Of a stretch of 64,000 bases of DNA, positions 25,503-33,883 are shown piece by piece. A program made the translations under genes and the position numbers. Location of the stretch: contig CAZNEI010000006.1 in NCBI GenBank assembly GCA_964572045.1, positions 1-64,000 of the forward strand. Reading direction: 5' to 3'. The notes under the pieces were generated by a model. It made no database searches. It had not been told where the DNA came from and was given only the letters and a program-made list of their open reading frames with translations. This stretch comes from CBDCKR01 sp964572045. GTDB taxonomy: Bacteria > Gemmatimonadota > Gemmatimonadetes > Longimicrobiales > Gaopeijiaceae. Each line of letters opens with the position of its first letter. The stretch's first letter is position 1.

Positions 25503-25861
25503 CCGCGGTGCCCTTTCCAGGTCCTGCCCCTCGTCGGCGGAACGCGGATTACGCGACCCTCCATCTCCGAGGCCAGCCGACATCGGTCCGACCCCACACG
25601 GGGTGCGAGGTCGTTGGGCAGGCCGATCCGGACAACCCGTTGCCCGGCTTTCGTCGAGGACAGAAGTGCTACGCCGACCGGGACTCGATACGTGAGTTCA
25701 CGAGCTCCGGATCCGTCGTTACGCTTTGTCTCGGGATGCTGCCTTCGCCGACGCCCGGTCTGCGTACCGGTACACGGCGCGTGCTCCGCGTCGAACGTTG
25801 CTCCCCTCCCGGCGCATATCACAGCCAGCTTCTCAACTCCCGCTCCTGTGTCGTCCGTCAT
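25496..25861 (-). CDS. unrecognised hypothetical protein between accC and ftsK
   Basis: 121 codons. Its ATG forms an ATGA overlap with the accC stop and its TGA overlaps the preferred ftsK start by 7 nt, so it exactly fills the gap between two conserved operon genes. The protein is basic and soluble-looking, contains segments such as VEKLAVICAGRGATF and RELTYRVPVGVALLSSTKAG, has no membrane helix, and matches no family I know. No clear ribosome site precedes it, which is common for coupled genes. Third-position GC bias is moderate, and a chance open frame in GC-rich DNA is the alternative. Confidence 0.4.
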   Translation of the reverse strand: MTDDTGAGVEKLAVICAGRGATFDAEHAPCTGTQTGRRRRQHPETKRNDGSGARELTYRVPVGVALLSSTKAGQRVVRIGLPNDLAPRVGSDRCRLASEMEGRVIRVPPTRGRTWKGHRGC

Positions 25862-27216
25862 CGCGAGTCCGACCGTTGACTCAGGAACCGGTCGACGAAC
25901 CCGGTGTCGACTTCGCCCGCGACGAAGCTCGGGTCCCGGGTGATCTCGGACAGGAACGGTATCGTGGTCGTGATGCCCTCGATGACGAAGGACTCTAGGA
26001 CGTGCTGAGCGCGTACGATGGCTTCCTCGCGGGTATTCCCGTGAACGATCAGCTTTGCGAGCAAGGAATCGTAGTAGGGTGGCACCTGATATCCGCTGTA
26101 GAGGTGCGTGTCGAGCCTGACGCCAGGCCCTCCCGGAGGATGGAATGTGACGATCCGACCCGGAGACGGAGAGAAGTTGCGCTCCGCATCTTCCGCGTTT
26201 ACGCGAAACTCGATCGCGTGTCCGCGCAGATCGACGGCTTCGGAAGGGAACGAGAGCGCTTCGTCGGCCGCAACCCGGATCTGCTCCTTCACGAGATCCA
26301 GCCCGGCCGTAACTTCGGTGACGGGGTGCTCGACCTGAATGCGGGTGTTCATCTCAATGAAGTAGAACGACCCGTCGGCGTCGAAGAGGAACTCCACGGT
26401 TCCGGCGCCGACATAGTCGATCCCTTTCGCCGCCCTCACCGCGGCGTCGCCCATCTCGTCGCGGACCTCGGGAGTCAGCGCCGGAGAGGGTGCTTCTTCG
26501 ATGAGCTTCTGGTGCCGGCGCTGGATGGAGCAGTCGCGTTCCCCCAGGTGGACGACTCGTCCGTGGCGGTCCCCGAAGACCTGAAACTCGATGTGACGTG
26601 GACGTGCGATGCACTTTTCGAGGTAGACCTCGTCATCGCCGAACGCGGCCTTGCCCTCGGCCCGGGCAGCCTGAAGAAGTCGCCCAAAGCTCGAGGCATC
26701 CGGTGCAATCCGCATGCCCTTTCCCCCTCCCCCGGCCGACGCCTTGATCATGACGGGGAAACCGATCTCATCGGCGATCCGCGCGGCCTCGGCCGAATCG
26801 GACACCACCCCATCGGACCCGGGCACAGTGGGAACACCGAGAGCCTGCATTGTGCGACGCGCTGTCGCCTTGTCTCCCATGGATCGGATCTGGCCGGGAG
26901 TGGGGCCGATGAAGACGATCTCGGAGCGATCGCAAATCTCGCTGAACTCTGCGTTCTCCGCGAGGAATCCGTATCCCGGGTGGATCGCTTCCGCACCCGT
27001 CACCTCGGCGGCTGAGATGATGCGCGGAACGTTGAGGTAGCTCTGCGCGGCGGGAGCAGGTCCGATGCAGACGTCCTCGTCCGCGAAGCGCACATGGAGC
27101 GACTCCCGATCCGCTTCGGAGTACACTGCCACGGTCTTCACCCCGAGTTCGCGACAAGCCTGGATGATGCGGACGGCGATCTCCCCGCGGTTGGCGATCA
27201 AGACCTTCTTGAACAA
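25858..27216 (-). CDS. accC: acetyl-CoA carboxylase, biotin carboxylase subunit
   Basis: Carboxylates biotin on AccB using ATP and bicarbonate, the first step of fatty-acid synthesis. 452 residues, normal length. Starts with TTG (FKKVLIANRGEIAVRI follows), supported by a strong GGAGG 9 nt upstream. ATP-grasp marks: IKASAGGGGKGMRI, EKCIARPRHIEFQVFGD, RDCSIQRRHQKLIEEAP, FIEMNTRIQVEHPVTE. The C-terminal segment with FVINATIV-equivalent RAQHVLESFVIEGITTTI is present. Lies 78 bp after accB. Confidence 0.96.
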   Translation of the reverse strand: MFKKVLIANRGEIAVRIIQACRELGVKTVAVYSEADRESLHVRFADEDVCIGPAPAAQSYLNVPRIISAAEVTGAEAIHPGYGFLAENAEFSEICDRSEIVFIGPTPGQIRSMGDKATARRTMQALGVPTVPGSDGVVSDSAEAARIADEIGFPVMIKASAGGGGKGMRIAPDASSFGRLLQAARAEGKAAFGDDEVYLEKCIARPRHIEFQVFGDRHGRVVHLGERDCSIQRRHQKLIEEAPSPALTPEVRDEMGDAAVRAAKGIDYVGAGTVEFLFDADGSFYFIEMNTRIQVEHPVTEVTAGLDLVKEQIRVAADEALSFPSEAVDLRGHAIEFRVNAEDAERNFSPSPGRIVTFHPPGGPGVRLDTHLYSGYQVPPYYDSLLAKLIVHGNTREEAIVRAQHVLESFVIEGITTTIPFLSEITRDPSFVAGEVDTGFVDRFLSQRSDSR

Positions 27217-27294
27217 GTCAGGCCACCTCCGCCGGACCTGCCGGAACCACGTTGTCGGAATCTGCGGGGAGCGGTGGGGCCGAAGGGGAGGCCA

Positions 27295-27777
27295 TCACGG
27301 GGGGCTGAGGCGGAAGAGCACCTGTCCGAACTCCACCGGGTCCGCGTTCTCGACGCAGATCTCCTGGATCACCCCGGACACCTCCGATTCCATCTCGTTC
27401 ATCAGCTTCATGGCTTCGATGATGCAGAGCGTGTCTCCCGGGCTTACACGCGCCCCGACGTCGGTATACGGAAGGGCGTCGGGAGCGGGTGCGCGATAGA
27501 ACGTGCCCACCATGGGAGACTTGATCTCGATGAGGTCCGAGGCGGTCGGAGTCGGTTCGGGCGCAGCACTCGCGTCGATGGGGGAGGGCGGATCGCCGGC
27601 GGGCGCTTCCGCCAGGGCGGGAGCTGCGACCTGGTTCGTCGAGGATCCCACCGCAGCAGCGGCCTCGGGGGTCTTGGCCAGCCTGATCCTCGTCCCGCCA
27701 CGCTCGAGCTCGATTGAATCGAGGCCGCTGGCGTCGAGAGCCCTGATGAGGCTCTTGAGAAAGTCGAGATCGATCAC
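27295..27777 (-). CDS. accB: acetyl-CoA carboxylase, biotin carboxyl carrier protein
   Basis: Carries biotin between the two half-reactions of acetyl-CoA carboxylase. 160 residues: N-terminal dimerisation helix (LKSLIRALDASGLDSIELE), Ala/Pro-rich flexible linker (about 35-80), and the lipoyl-like biotinyl domain with the biotinylated lysine in CIIEAMKLMNEMESEVSG and the thumb-preceding IKSPMVGTFYRAPAPDALPY. GTG start overlaps the efp stop (GTGA). Confidence 0.95.
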   Translation of the reverse strand: MIDLDFLKSLIRALDASGLDSIELERGGTRIRLAKTPEAAAAVGSSTNQVAAPALAEAPAGDPPSPIDASAAPEPTPTASDLIEIKSPMVGTFYRAPAPDALPYTDVGARVSPGDTLCIIEAMKLMNEMESEVSGVIQEICVENADPVEFGQVLFRLSPP

Positions 27778-28337
27778 GAAGACACCCGCGTCAGGTACTT
27801 GTCCTCGCGCCGGTCGATCTTGAGGACGTCCCCCTCTTCGACGAAGAGCGGCACCTGGATCACTGCACCGGTCTCAAGCCTCGCGGGCTTCGTGCCGCCT
27901 TGGGCCGTGTCACCCCTGACCCCGGGATCCGCCTCCACAACCGTTAACTCGACGAACTGGGGAAGCTCCACGCTGATGACGTTCCCCTCGTACACCAAGC
28001 CTTCGCACTCCATGTTCTCCTTCAAGTACTTCCGCTGCTCCGGACCCAAGAGATCACCCGAAACAGGAATCATCTCATACGACTGGTCCATGAAGTGATA
28101 GAACTGGCCGTCGGTGTAGCTGTACGTCACGGGCCGCCGCTCTAGGCGCACGTCGTGTACCTTCTCGCCCGCCCGATAGGTTCTGTCCACGACGGCCCCG
28201 GTCAGGACATTCTTTAGTTTGGTCCGCACGAACGCACCGCCCTTTCCGGGCTTCACGTGCTGAAAGTACGTGATCGTCCAGAGCTGGCCGTCGATGTTCA
28301 ACACCATGCCGTTGCGGAAATCAGCAGTCGAAGCCAT
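27774..28337 (-). CDS. efp: elongation factor P
   Basis: Relieves ribosome stalling at polyproline. 187 residues. Domain I carries the tip loop HVKPGKGGAFVRTKLKNV with Lys32, the equivalent of the E. coli residue that receives beta-lysine. Domains II and III follow (QFYHFMDQSYEMIPVSGDL, and the signature VELTVVEADPGVRGDTAQGG). Modification enzymes EpmA/EpmB are not in the window. Neighbours aroQ and accB-accC are a widely conserved grouping. Targets are plentiful: several proline-rich proteins are encoded nearby. Confidence 0.96.
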   Translation of the reverse strand: MASTADFRNGMVLNIDGQLWTITYFQHVKPGKGGAFVRTKLKNVLTGAVVDRTYRAGEKVHDVRLERRPVTYSYTDGQFYHFMDQSYEMIPVSGDLLGPEQRKYLKENMECEGLVYEGNVISVELPQFVELTVVEADPGVRGDTAQGGTKPARLETGAVIQVPLFVEEGDVLKIDRREDKYLTRVSS

Positions 28338-28369
28338 GTGCCTCGTCGATGGCTGAAGGACGCCCCTGC

Positions 28370-28807
28370 CTACCGGTCGGTGACATGGGCCACTAAACCC
28401 CTGAGTCCCAGAAGATAGCTTCGAGATCCAAAACCGAGGACCGAGCCGAGGGCCACGGGCGCTAGGAAGGAATCCCGGCGGAACCGCTCACGGGCAGCAG
28501 TATTCGAGATGTGAACCTCCACAAACGGCAATCCTACTCCGACGAGGCCGTCTCGCAACGCTACGCTCGTATGAGTAAGGGCCCCCGGATTTACGAGGAA
28601 GCCGCTGACGCGCCCGCTGGCCTCTTCAATATAGTCGAGAATCTCACCTTCGGAGTTGGACTGAAAGGCCTCGATCTCGACCCCTAACTGCCCACCGAGC
28701 GAGCGCAAGGCGGCATTGATGTCGTCCAGCGTGTCCGCGCCATAAACCTCGGGCTCCCTCCGTCCAAGGAGGCGGAGGTTGGGTCCGTGGATGACGGCGA
28801 TGTGCAC
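28370..28807 (-). CDS. aroQ: 3-dehydroquinate dehydratase, type II
   Basis: Dodecameric dehydratase of the shikimate pathway. 145 residues from a GTG beginning HIAVIHGPNLRLLGRREPE after the start residue; the longer frame upstream overlaps the next gene. Family marks: the catalytic Tyr and Arg in REPEVYG, the NPGALTHTSVALRDGL segment, and EVHISNTAARERFRRDSFLA. The usual GPNLNLLG and NPGAYTHTS have small changes (N to R, Y to L). Starts 16 bp after the TPR gene and 32 bp before efp. Confidence 0.93.
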   Translation of the reverse strand: MHIAVIHGPNLRLLGRREPEVYGADTLDDINAALRSLGGQLGVEIEAFQSNSEGEILDYIEEASGRVSGFLVNPGALTHTSVALRDGLVGVGLPFVEVHISNTAARERFRRDSFLAPVALGSVLGFGSRSYLLGLRGLVAHVTDR

Positions 28808-28823
28808 GGCGCTCAGAAGCCTT

Positions 28824-29996
28824 CTAAAGCGTGTTTCGCCGGCGGGACGGGGCGTCGACGTCTTCCTGGGTCGATCCGTCCGGGGCAAGCGATTCGATCG
28901 GCGCGACCGCGGGGCGGTCGTCCTGGGCAGCACCTCCGTGTTCCGTCACTAGACCTCCCGGTTGACGAGGGTCGTCGTGGAGAGCGGGGGGCGGGTGCGG
29001 GGGCGAAGCGTCCCTCGCCTCCCCGGTCCCGAGCACCGGATCGGGGGCGAGGGATTCGACGGGCACCACAGGCCGCCGGTCCGGGACAGGCATCGCATTG
29101 GCCACGGGCCGCCCCCCGGCAGAGGTTGGACGATGATCCATACCGCGAGATAACTCGGCCATCCGGCGCAGGTAGACCGCGTTGTCCGGATCTTCGATCA
29201 GCAGTCTTCGGTAGATGTCGATCGCCCTGGCTACGGCGCCCTGCTCGGCGTACAGCTCCCCCAGAGTCTGCGTACAGATCGCGTCGCCCGGCCCAGCGAC
29301 ATGAGCCCCGCCGCGGGTCTCGTCGAGTTTGGGGGGGGCAAGCTGCCCTATGGGCACAGGCTCTCCCCCGGCCTGAGGCTCGGCGCTCGCGACGTCGACC
29401 AGATCGTCCAGCTGCTCCCGAGCGCCGGGGGCCAGCTCTGCGATCGAAACCAGCGGGGGCGGCATCTCGGACACGACCCCTTCGCCGATCTCGGCTGACG
29501 CAAGCTCGGCGGTCCGCTTCTCCTCGGTCACCGCAGGTCGCGACCGAGCCGGCGCCTCAGCGGCACCTCCACGCGCAGAACGCGCCGCCACCTCGGCCGC
29601 AAGGTGGTCTCTGAGGGCGGCCACCTCCAGGTCGTCGGGATCGAGCTCAAGCAGTCGTTCCAGGTACCCGGCTCGCCGTTCAACATCCGTTACGAGTTCG
29701 GCAAGGGAGCGCAGAGCCACTCGGTTTTCCGCGTCGAGCTCGAGAACCCGCTCGAACGCACGGAGCGCGTGTGCGTGCTCCCGTCGATCCCGGTAGAGCC
29801 AGCCAGTCACCACGTGGGCAGAGGCGAAGTTAGGGTGCACCGCGAGGCCTTGCTGAAGCACCTCAAGTGCCCGGTCTAGCTCTCCCAACCGGCGGTGTGT
29901 GTCCGCCAGCGGCACGAAAGCGCGACCGGTCGGATCCATCCGGGAGAGATGGAGTTCACGAAGGCGGTCGATCTGCTGATGGAGGGGTTCGGGCAC
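28824..29996 (-). CDS. tetratricopeptide-repeat protein with repeated xI-x-x-LAP motifs
   Basis: About 390 residues from a GTG giving PEPLHQQIDRLRELHL; a TTG 39 bp upstream is also possible. No signal peptide. TPR helices near the N terminus (FVPLADTHRRLGELDRALEV, SAHVVTGWLYRDRREHAHAL) and one more unit in the middle (LGELYAEQGAVARAIDIYRR). The rest is Pro/Ala-rich and disordered-looking and carries four spaced copies of a short motif: SIAELAPG, PIGQLAPP, PVESLAPD, PIESLAPD. Similar TPR proteins are, to my knowledge, common in Gemmatimonadota. Role unknown; scaffold or assembly factor is plausible. Confidence 0.75.
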   Translation of the reverse strand: MPEPLHQQIDRLRELHLSRMDPTGRAFVPLADTHRRLGELDRALEVLQQGLAVHPNFASAHVVTGWLYRDRREHAHALRAFERVLELDAENRVALRSLAELVTDVERRAGYLERLLELDPDDLEVAALRDHLAAEVAARSARGGAAEAPARSRPAVTEEKRTAELASAEIGEGVVSEMPPPLVSIAELAPGAREQLDDLVDVASAEPQAGGEPVPIGQLAPPKLDETRGGAHVAGPGDAICTQTLGELYAEQGAVARAIDIYRRLLIEDPDNAVYLRRMAELSRGMDHRPTSAGGRPVANAMPVPDRRPVVPVESLAPDPVLGTGEARDASPPHPPPALHDDPRQPGGLVTEHGGAAQDDRPAVAPIESLAPDGSTQEDVDAPSRRRNTL

Positions 29997-30085
29997 GGAT
30001 TGTCCGGTTCGAGGTATCCCCCCATCGGACCTCAAACAACCGAGGAAAGAAGGGGGCCGGGTCCGCAGGCGACCCGTTGGAAGAG

Positions 30086-30115
30086 AAGATACCGATGTTG
30101 CAAAATAGGTGTCAA
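30086..30115 (-). promoter_or_regulatory. candidate sigma-70 promoter for the TPR-aroQ-efp operon
   Basis: On the minus strand a perfect -35 hexamer TTGACA (30115-30110) is followed after 18 nt by TATCTT (30091-30086), four of six matches to TATAAT. Predicted transcription would start near 30079, about 45-80 nt before the TPR gene start. It lies in the only divergent intergenic region of the window. A weaker + strand candidate (TTGGAA, 18 nt, CAAAAT) overlaps it and could serve the divergent ppiD gene. Confidence 0.5.
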
Positions 30116-30139
30116 CGAAGGAGCTTGAGGGCCCTCTAC

Positions 30140-30175
30140 GGTACCGTTACTCTTCAGGGTTCCCCAAGAGGTACC
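30140..30175 (+). promoter_or_regulatory. imperfect hairpin in the ppiD leader
   Basis: GGTAC (30140-30144) and CTCTT (30150-30154) can pair with GTACC (30171-30175) and AAGAG (30166-30170), leaving a 5-nt bulge and an 11-nt loop. It lies about 50 nt upstream of the ppiD ATG on the same strand and may shape its 5' untranslated region. No known family. Could be chance. Confidence 0.3.
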
Positions 30176-30227
30176 GAGAAGGATCAGGTTCTCTGAGCCG
30201 CCGCACGCGCCGAGGAGTGGCCGGGCC

Positions 30228-32054
30228 ATGATGCGTCAGATGAGGGAGAACACGAAGTGGATCATGTTGATCACGGCATTGGCCTTCGTGGGTCTCATGG
30301 TGTTCGAGTGGGGCATGGACATCACGGGGAGAAGCGGGCTGTCCGTCGGCGAGATCGGCAGCGTGAACGGTGAGCCCGTAAGTTACGACGAGTACAACTT
30401 TACCTACAGCCGCCTCTTCGATCAGATCCAGAACTCGCAGGAGGATCCGGTCACAAGCCAGCAGATCAGCGATATCGAGGATCTCGCCTGGGACGAGGTC
30501 GTGAATCAGGCCCTGATCGGACAGGAGTTGGCGAGACGAGGGATTGCGGTCACGGACGAAGAGATTCGCGACGCTGCTCGCTTCAGCCCGCCTCCCGAAC
30601 TCACTGCGAGCCCTGCGTTCCAGACCGACGGGGCCTTCGACATCCAAAAGTACCAGGCCTTCATCTCCTCGCCTACGGTGGATGATCAGCTCCTGCTCCA
30701 GCTGGAGGCCTACTACCGGGAGGTCATCCCGCGGAGCAAGCTCCTGAGGCAGCTGTCCTCCGACGTTTACGTCACGGACGCCGAGCTCTGGCAGGACTTC
30801 CGGGATCGGAACGAACAAATCGCGATACGCTACATCGCCCTCAACCCTTCCCAGCGCGTCGCGGACTCGCTCGTATTTGTCTCACCGGACGAGGTAGAAG
30901 ACTACTACGGCGAGCACCGAGATGACTTTGCGGTTCCGGCTCAGGCCTCGGTCCGGGTGGTACTCCTGGACAAGACGCCGACCGCCTCCGATACCGCAGC
31001 CGCAGCCGCAGCCGCGGCGGAGATCCGTCAAGAGATCAACAATGGAGTGGATTTCGACGAGATCCTGGCGCGGCCCCGGGTGTCACCCGGATCAGGCGAT
31101 CTCGGATGGTTCAGCGAGGGACGGGTGGTCCCGGAATTGTCCGAGGCCGCCTTCGCCGCCACCCCGGGGGAGATCACCGAACCGCTACGGACTTCGTTCG
31201 GCTACCACATCCTTGAGATACAGGACAAGGCGGCCGACAGTGTGCAGGCTCGCCATATCTTGGTCGCCTTTGAGCGCACTGACGAGTCCGAACTGGAGCT
31301 CCTGACGTTGGCGGACTCGCTCGAAGGACTGGGCGAGTCCAGGTCCGTGGCCGAGGCAGCCGATATCCTGGGGCTCCAGGTCGATAACGCCACGCTCAGC
31401 CGGGATTTTGCCTTCATCGCCGGCGTGGGTCAGGTGGGTGAGGGCTCGGACTGGGCCTTCGAGGAAGCTCTGGCCGATGACGTGAGCCCCGTCTTCGAGA
31501 CCAGACAGGCGTTCTACATGCTTGAGCTCGTCGAAACGCGGGAGGCCGGCTTTATCGCCTTGGAAGATGCTCGAGCGTCCATCGAGCAGGAGCTGCGGGC
31601 CCTCAAGAAGCTCGAAGCGGTCAAGGCGGAAGGGGAAGAGGTCGTGGCCGAGATCCGGAGTGGCGCCGTGTTGGACGAGGTCGCCGACAGCCGGAGCCTC
31701 GACATCGACGACGCCAGCCCGTTCGCGCGCGTGGACTTTGTTCCGGGCCTCGGCCGGCTGAATGCTCCCGTCGGAGCCGGATTCGGCCTCTATCAGGGGC
31801 AGGTCAGCGATGTCGTGGCCGGGAACGGCAATGCCTTTATTATCGAGCTCGTCGACTACATCGCCGCCGACACTACACTCTTTGAGGAGGAGAAGGAGGC
31901 CCGGCGCGCGCAGCTCGTGGCGGGTGTACAGCAGACCCGCCTACAGGACTGGCTCCGGGGACTTAGGGCCGTGGCCCGCATCGTGGACCGGCGGGACGAG
32001 GTCCTGAACGTCGATCCCGCCGATCAGGCGCCGCAGATTCCTCTGGCGTTCTAA
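30228..32054 (+). CDS. ppiD: PpiD-like membrane-anchored peptidyl-prolyl isomerase
   Basis: Periplasmic folding factor, the only + strand gene supported in the window. 608 residues. One N-terminal membrane anchor (WIMLITALAFVGLMVFEWGM), then a SurA_N/PpiD chaperone region (VNGEPVSYDEYNFTYSRLFD), the parvulin domain (about 230-325, GDLGWFSEGRVVPELSEAAF, TSFGYHILEIQD) and a second partial parvulin-like stretch (QARHILVAF). An alanine run near residue 260 is encoded by three tandem 6-bp units. Start has GAGGAG about 10 nt upstream; two ATGs are adjacent. Likely acts beside SurA/BamD clients such as LptD. Confidence 0.9.
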   Translation: MMRQMRENTKWIMLITALAFVGLMVFEWGMDITGRSGLSVGEIGSVNGEPVSYDEYNFTYSRLFDQIQNSQEDPVTSQQISDIEDLAWDEVVNQALIGQELARRGIAVTDEEIRDAARFSPPPELTASPAFQTDGAFDIQKYQAFISSPTVDDQLLLQLEAYYREVIPRSKLLRQLSSDVYVTDAELWQDFRDRNEQIAIRYIALNPSQRVADSLVFVSPDEVEDYYGEHRDDFAVPAQASVRVVLLDKTPTASDTAAAAAAAAEIRQEINNGVDFDEILARPRVSPGSGDLGWFSEGRVVPELSEAAFAATPGEITEPLRTSFGYHILEIQDKAADSVQARHILVAFERTDESELELLTLADSLEGLGESRSVAEAADILGLQVDNATLSRDFAFIAGVGQVGEGSDWAFEEALADDVSPVFETRQAFYMLELVETREAGFIALEDARASIEQELRALKKLEAVKAEGEEVVAEIRSGAVLDEVADSRSLDIDDASPFARVDFVPGLGRLNAPVGAGFGLYQGQVSDVVAGNGNAFIIELVDYIAADTTLFEEEKEARRAQLVAGVQQTRLQDWLRGLRAVARIVDRRDEVLNVDPADQAPQIPLAF

Positions 32055-32103
32055 GATCCCGCGGCTGCCGACCGCGACCGGATGATCAAGACCGACCCAG
32101 GCG

Positions 32104-32127
32104 TCCGGAGTTTCGATCGCTTCCGGA
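32104..32127. terminator. weak candidate hairpin between convergent ppiD and tatA
   Basis: A 6-bp inverted repeat (TCCGGA twice, 12-nt loop) sits in the convergent spacer about 50 nt past the ppiD stop. There is no T run on either side, so it is only a possible bidirectional transcription end. The rest of the 137-bp spacer holds nothing I recognise. Confidence 0.2.
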
Positions 32128-32191
32128 TCGGGTTCGCTGAAGGCCGGTCCGGAGCCCCACGGTCTTGGAACCGCCAGGCGTACCGGCTCCC

Positions 32192-32485
32192 CTATTGGTC
32201 CGTAGCGGAAGACCCAGAGCTCTCGCGCTGATCCGCGCCTGACGTCGTCAGCTTTCGAGGCTCCCCCTCTCCATTGCCCTCCTGCGAAGTCGAGGACGGC
32301 ACCGACTCCTTCGCTCGCAGGGGAGCCTGGACTTCCCGTTCGATTTCTCGAATCGAGCCCTTGAACTCCCGGATGCCCTTCCCCAGCGATGATCCAATCT
32401 CCGGAAGCCGCTTGGCACCGAAGAGGAGGAGGACGACCAGAAAGATGAGCAGCATCTCCCACATGCCGAGTCCGCCGAGTCCCAT
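32192..32485 (-). CDS. tatA: Sec-independent protein translocase TatA/TatB family
   Basis: Pore-forming component of the twin-arginine export system. 97 residues: short N terminus, membrane helix (MWEMLLIFLVVLLLFGAKRL), the FGAKRLPEIGSSLGKGIREF hinge and amphipathic helix, and a charged, Ser/Gly-rich tail. No second TatA/TatB gene is visible, so it may serve both roles with the tatC encoded about 5 kb away. Confidence 0.93.
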   Translation of the reverse strand: MGLGGLGMWEMLLIFLVVLLLFGAKRLPEIGSSLGKGIREFKGSIREIEREVQAPLRAKESVPSSTSQEGNGEGEPRKLTTSGADQRESSGSSATDQ

Positions 32486-32524
32486 AGTTTCAACCTCCAG
32501 TCACGCGTCTTCCCGCTCCCCGCC

Positions 32525-32812
32525 TCAGATCCAGGATCGGACAATAAAGGCAACGATCGAGATTCCAACGAGCGTCAGCACGTTCAAGCTGAATGTCAGC
32601 GGCCCAATCGTGAGCGCAAGAGCGACCAAGTCGACGGACATCGGCCCGACGGACGCTTCCACCGCAGTGGTGAGAAACGATCTGGCTGCGCTCTCGGGAA
32701 GAAACAGCTCGCACAGCTTGGTAGCCAGCCCACCGAGCAGAAGCCCGAGGGCCCCGGTGAGGGCCACTCTCTTGGCGCTCCGCCGATACGTATCAACTAG
32801 CATACGGTCCAT
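32525..32812 (-). CDS. small membrane protein, DUF4321-like
   Basis: 95 residues with two or three hydrophobic helices (VALTGALGLLLGGLATKLCE, LVALALTIGPLTFSLNVLTL, LVGISIVAFIV). The layout, with a glycine-rich first helix, a VGPMSVDLVALALTIGPL block and a hydrophobic end, resembles DUF4321 proteins, which have no known function. Second ATG three codons in is a possible start. Lies between a polyprenyl diphosphate synthase gene and tatA in the same direction. Confidence 0.65.
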   Translation of the reverse strand: MDRMLVDTYRRSAKRVALTGALGLLLGGLATKLCELFLPESAARSFLTTAVEASVGPMSVDLVALALTIGPLTFSLNVLTLVGISIVAFIVRSWI

Positions 32813-32869
32813 CCACGTGTCGGGTTCCCATGCTCCTCGGGCGCCGAAGGCCCGGAGTCCGGGCCGATA

Positions 32870-33883
32870 TCACCGATCCCGGCCAACCGCATAGGCCACG
32901 GCACTCTGCAGTGCTTCGACGGCGGGATCCTGGGGAAGGTCGAGGAGAACCTCGACAGCGCGGTCGGCGTAGAGGTTTGCCTGGTCCCTGGCGTAGTGGA
33001 TGCCGCCGCGGTCTTGCACGATCCCGACGACGCGCTGGATCTCCTCGTCGGACGCGTCGACCCGGGTGAAGAAGTCGCGTATTTCGGCCATCTCAGCAGC
33101 CGACACATGGGGCAAAGCTCCCACCAGCGGCAAGGTGACCTTGCGTTCCCTCAAATCGTGGCCGGACGGCTTTCCCGTCACCGCCTCCGAGCCCGTGTAG
33201 TCGAGGAGGTCATCGGCGATTTGGAACGCCATTCCGAGATTGTGCCCAAAGAGCGCAAGCGCCCGCCGGTATTCCCGGACTCCATCCAGCGCACCCATCT
33301 CGCACGCAGCCGACATGAGCGAAGCCGTCTTTGCCGCGATGAGCCGGTAGTAGTCCTCCTCTGTGAACTCGAGGGCGTCGTAGGACGTCAGCTGCCGCAT
33401 CTCCCCGACGCTCATTTCATTGGTGGCAGCGGCCAGGACAGCCAACGAGTCGAACTTCCCCAGTCTCGTCAGTTCGCCGATCGAGAGGCTGTACAGATAA
33501 TCGCCCATGATAATGGCGATCTGGTGGGTCCACAGCGTGTTGACTGTCGGAAGACCGCGTCGAAGGACGCTGTGATCCACCGCGTCGTCGTGGACTAGTG
33601 TGGCCAAGTGGACCAACTCGACCACGGCCCCGACCGTTACCGCATCTCCGGAGGGCTTCTCCCCGACCTGGTTAGCCAGCAGCAGCAGTGTGGGTCGGAA
33701 GAGCTTCCCCTTCATAAGCAGGAGGTATCCGTTGACCTCTTCGACCACGTCGAAGTCGGAAACGACGATTCGCCTCAGCTCGTCCTGTACGGCTTCGAGG
33801 CGCTCCCCTACAAGGGACTGCACGGCGGAAAGGCCCGGAGGAGCCTCACTCACGAGCGAACTCAGGCCGACCTCCATCAGCAC
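32870..33883 (-). CDS. polyprenyl diphosphate synthase (octaprenyl/heptaprenyl type)
   Basis: Builds the isoprenoid side chain of quinones from IPP. 337 residues. First Asp-rich motif in LVHDDAVDHSVLRRG (DDxxD), the GKLFRPTLLLLA segment, second Asp-rich motif in GMAFQIADDLLDYTGS, and KPSGHDLRERKVTLPLV. The small residues before the first motif (VELVHLATLVHDD) suggest a long-chain product; exact length cannot be told. GTG start with an ATG two codons later. The upstream 760 bp have no gene, so its promoter probably lies there. Confidence 0.92.
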   Translation of the reverse strand: MLMEVGLSSLVSEAPPGLSAVQSLVGERLEAVQDELRRIVVSDFDVVEEVNGYLLLMKGKLFRPTLLLLANQVGEKPSGDAVTVGAVVELVHLATLVHDDAVDHSVLRRGLPTVNTLWTHQIAIIMGDYLYSLSIGELTRLGKFDSLAVLAAATNEMSVGEMRQLTSYDALEFTEEDYYRLIAAKTASLMSAACEMGALDGVREYRRALALFGHNLGMAFQIADDLLDYTGSEAVTGKPSGHDLRERKVTLPLVGALPHVSAAEMAEIRDFFTRVDASDEEIQRVVGIVQDRGGIHYARDQANLYADRAVEVLLDLPQDPAVEALQSAVAYAVGRDR

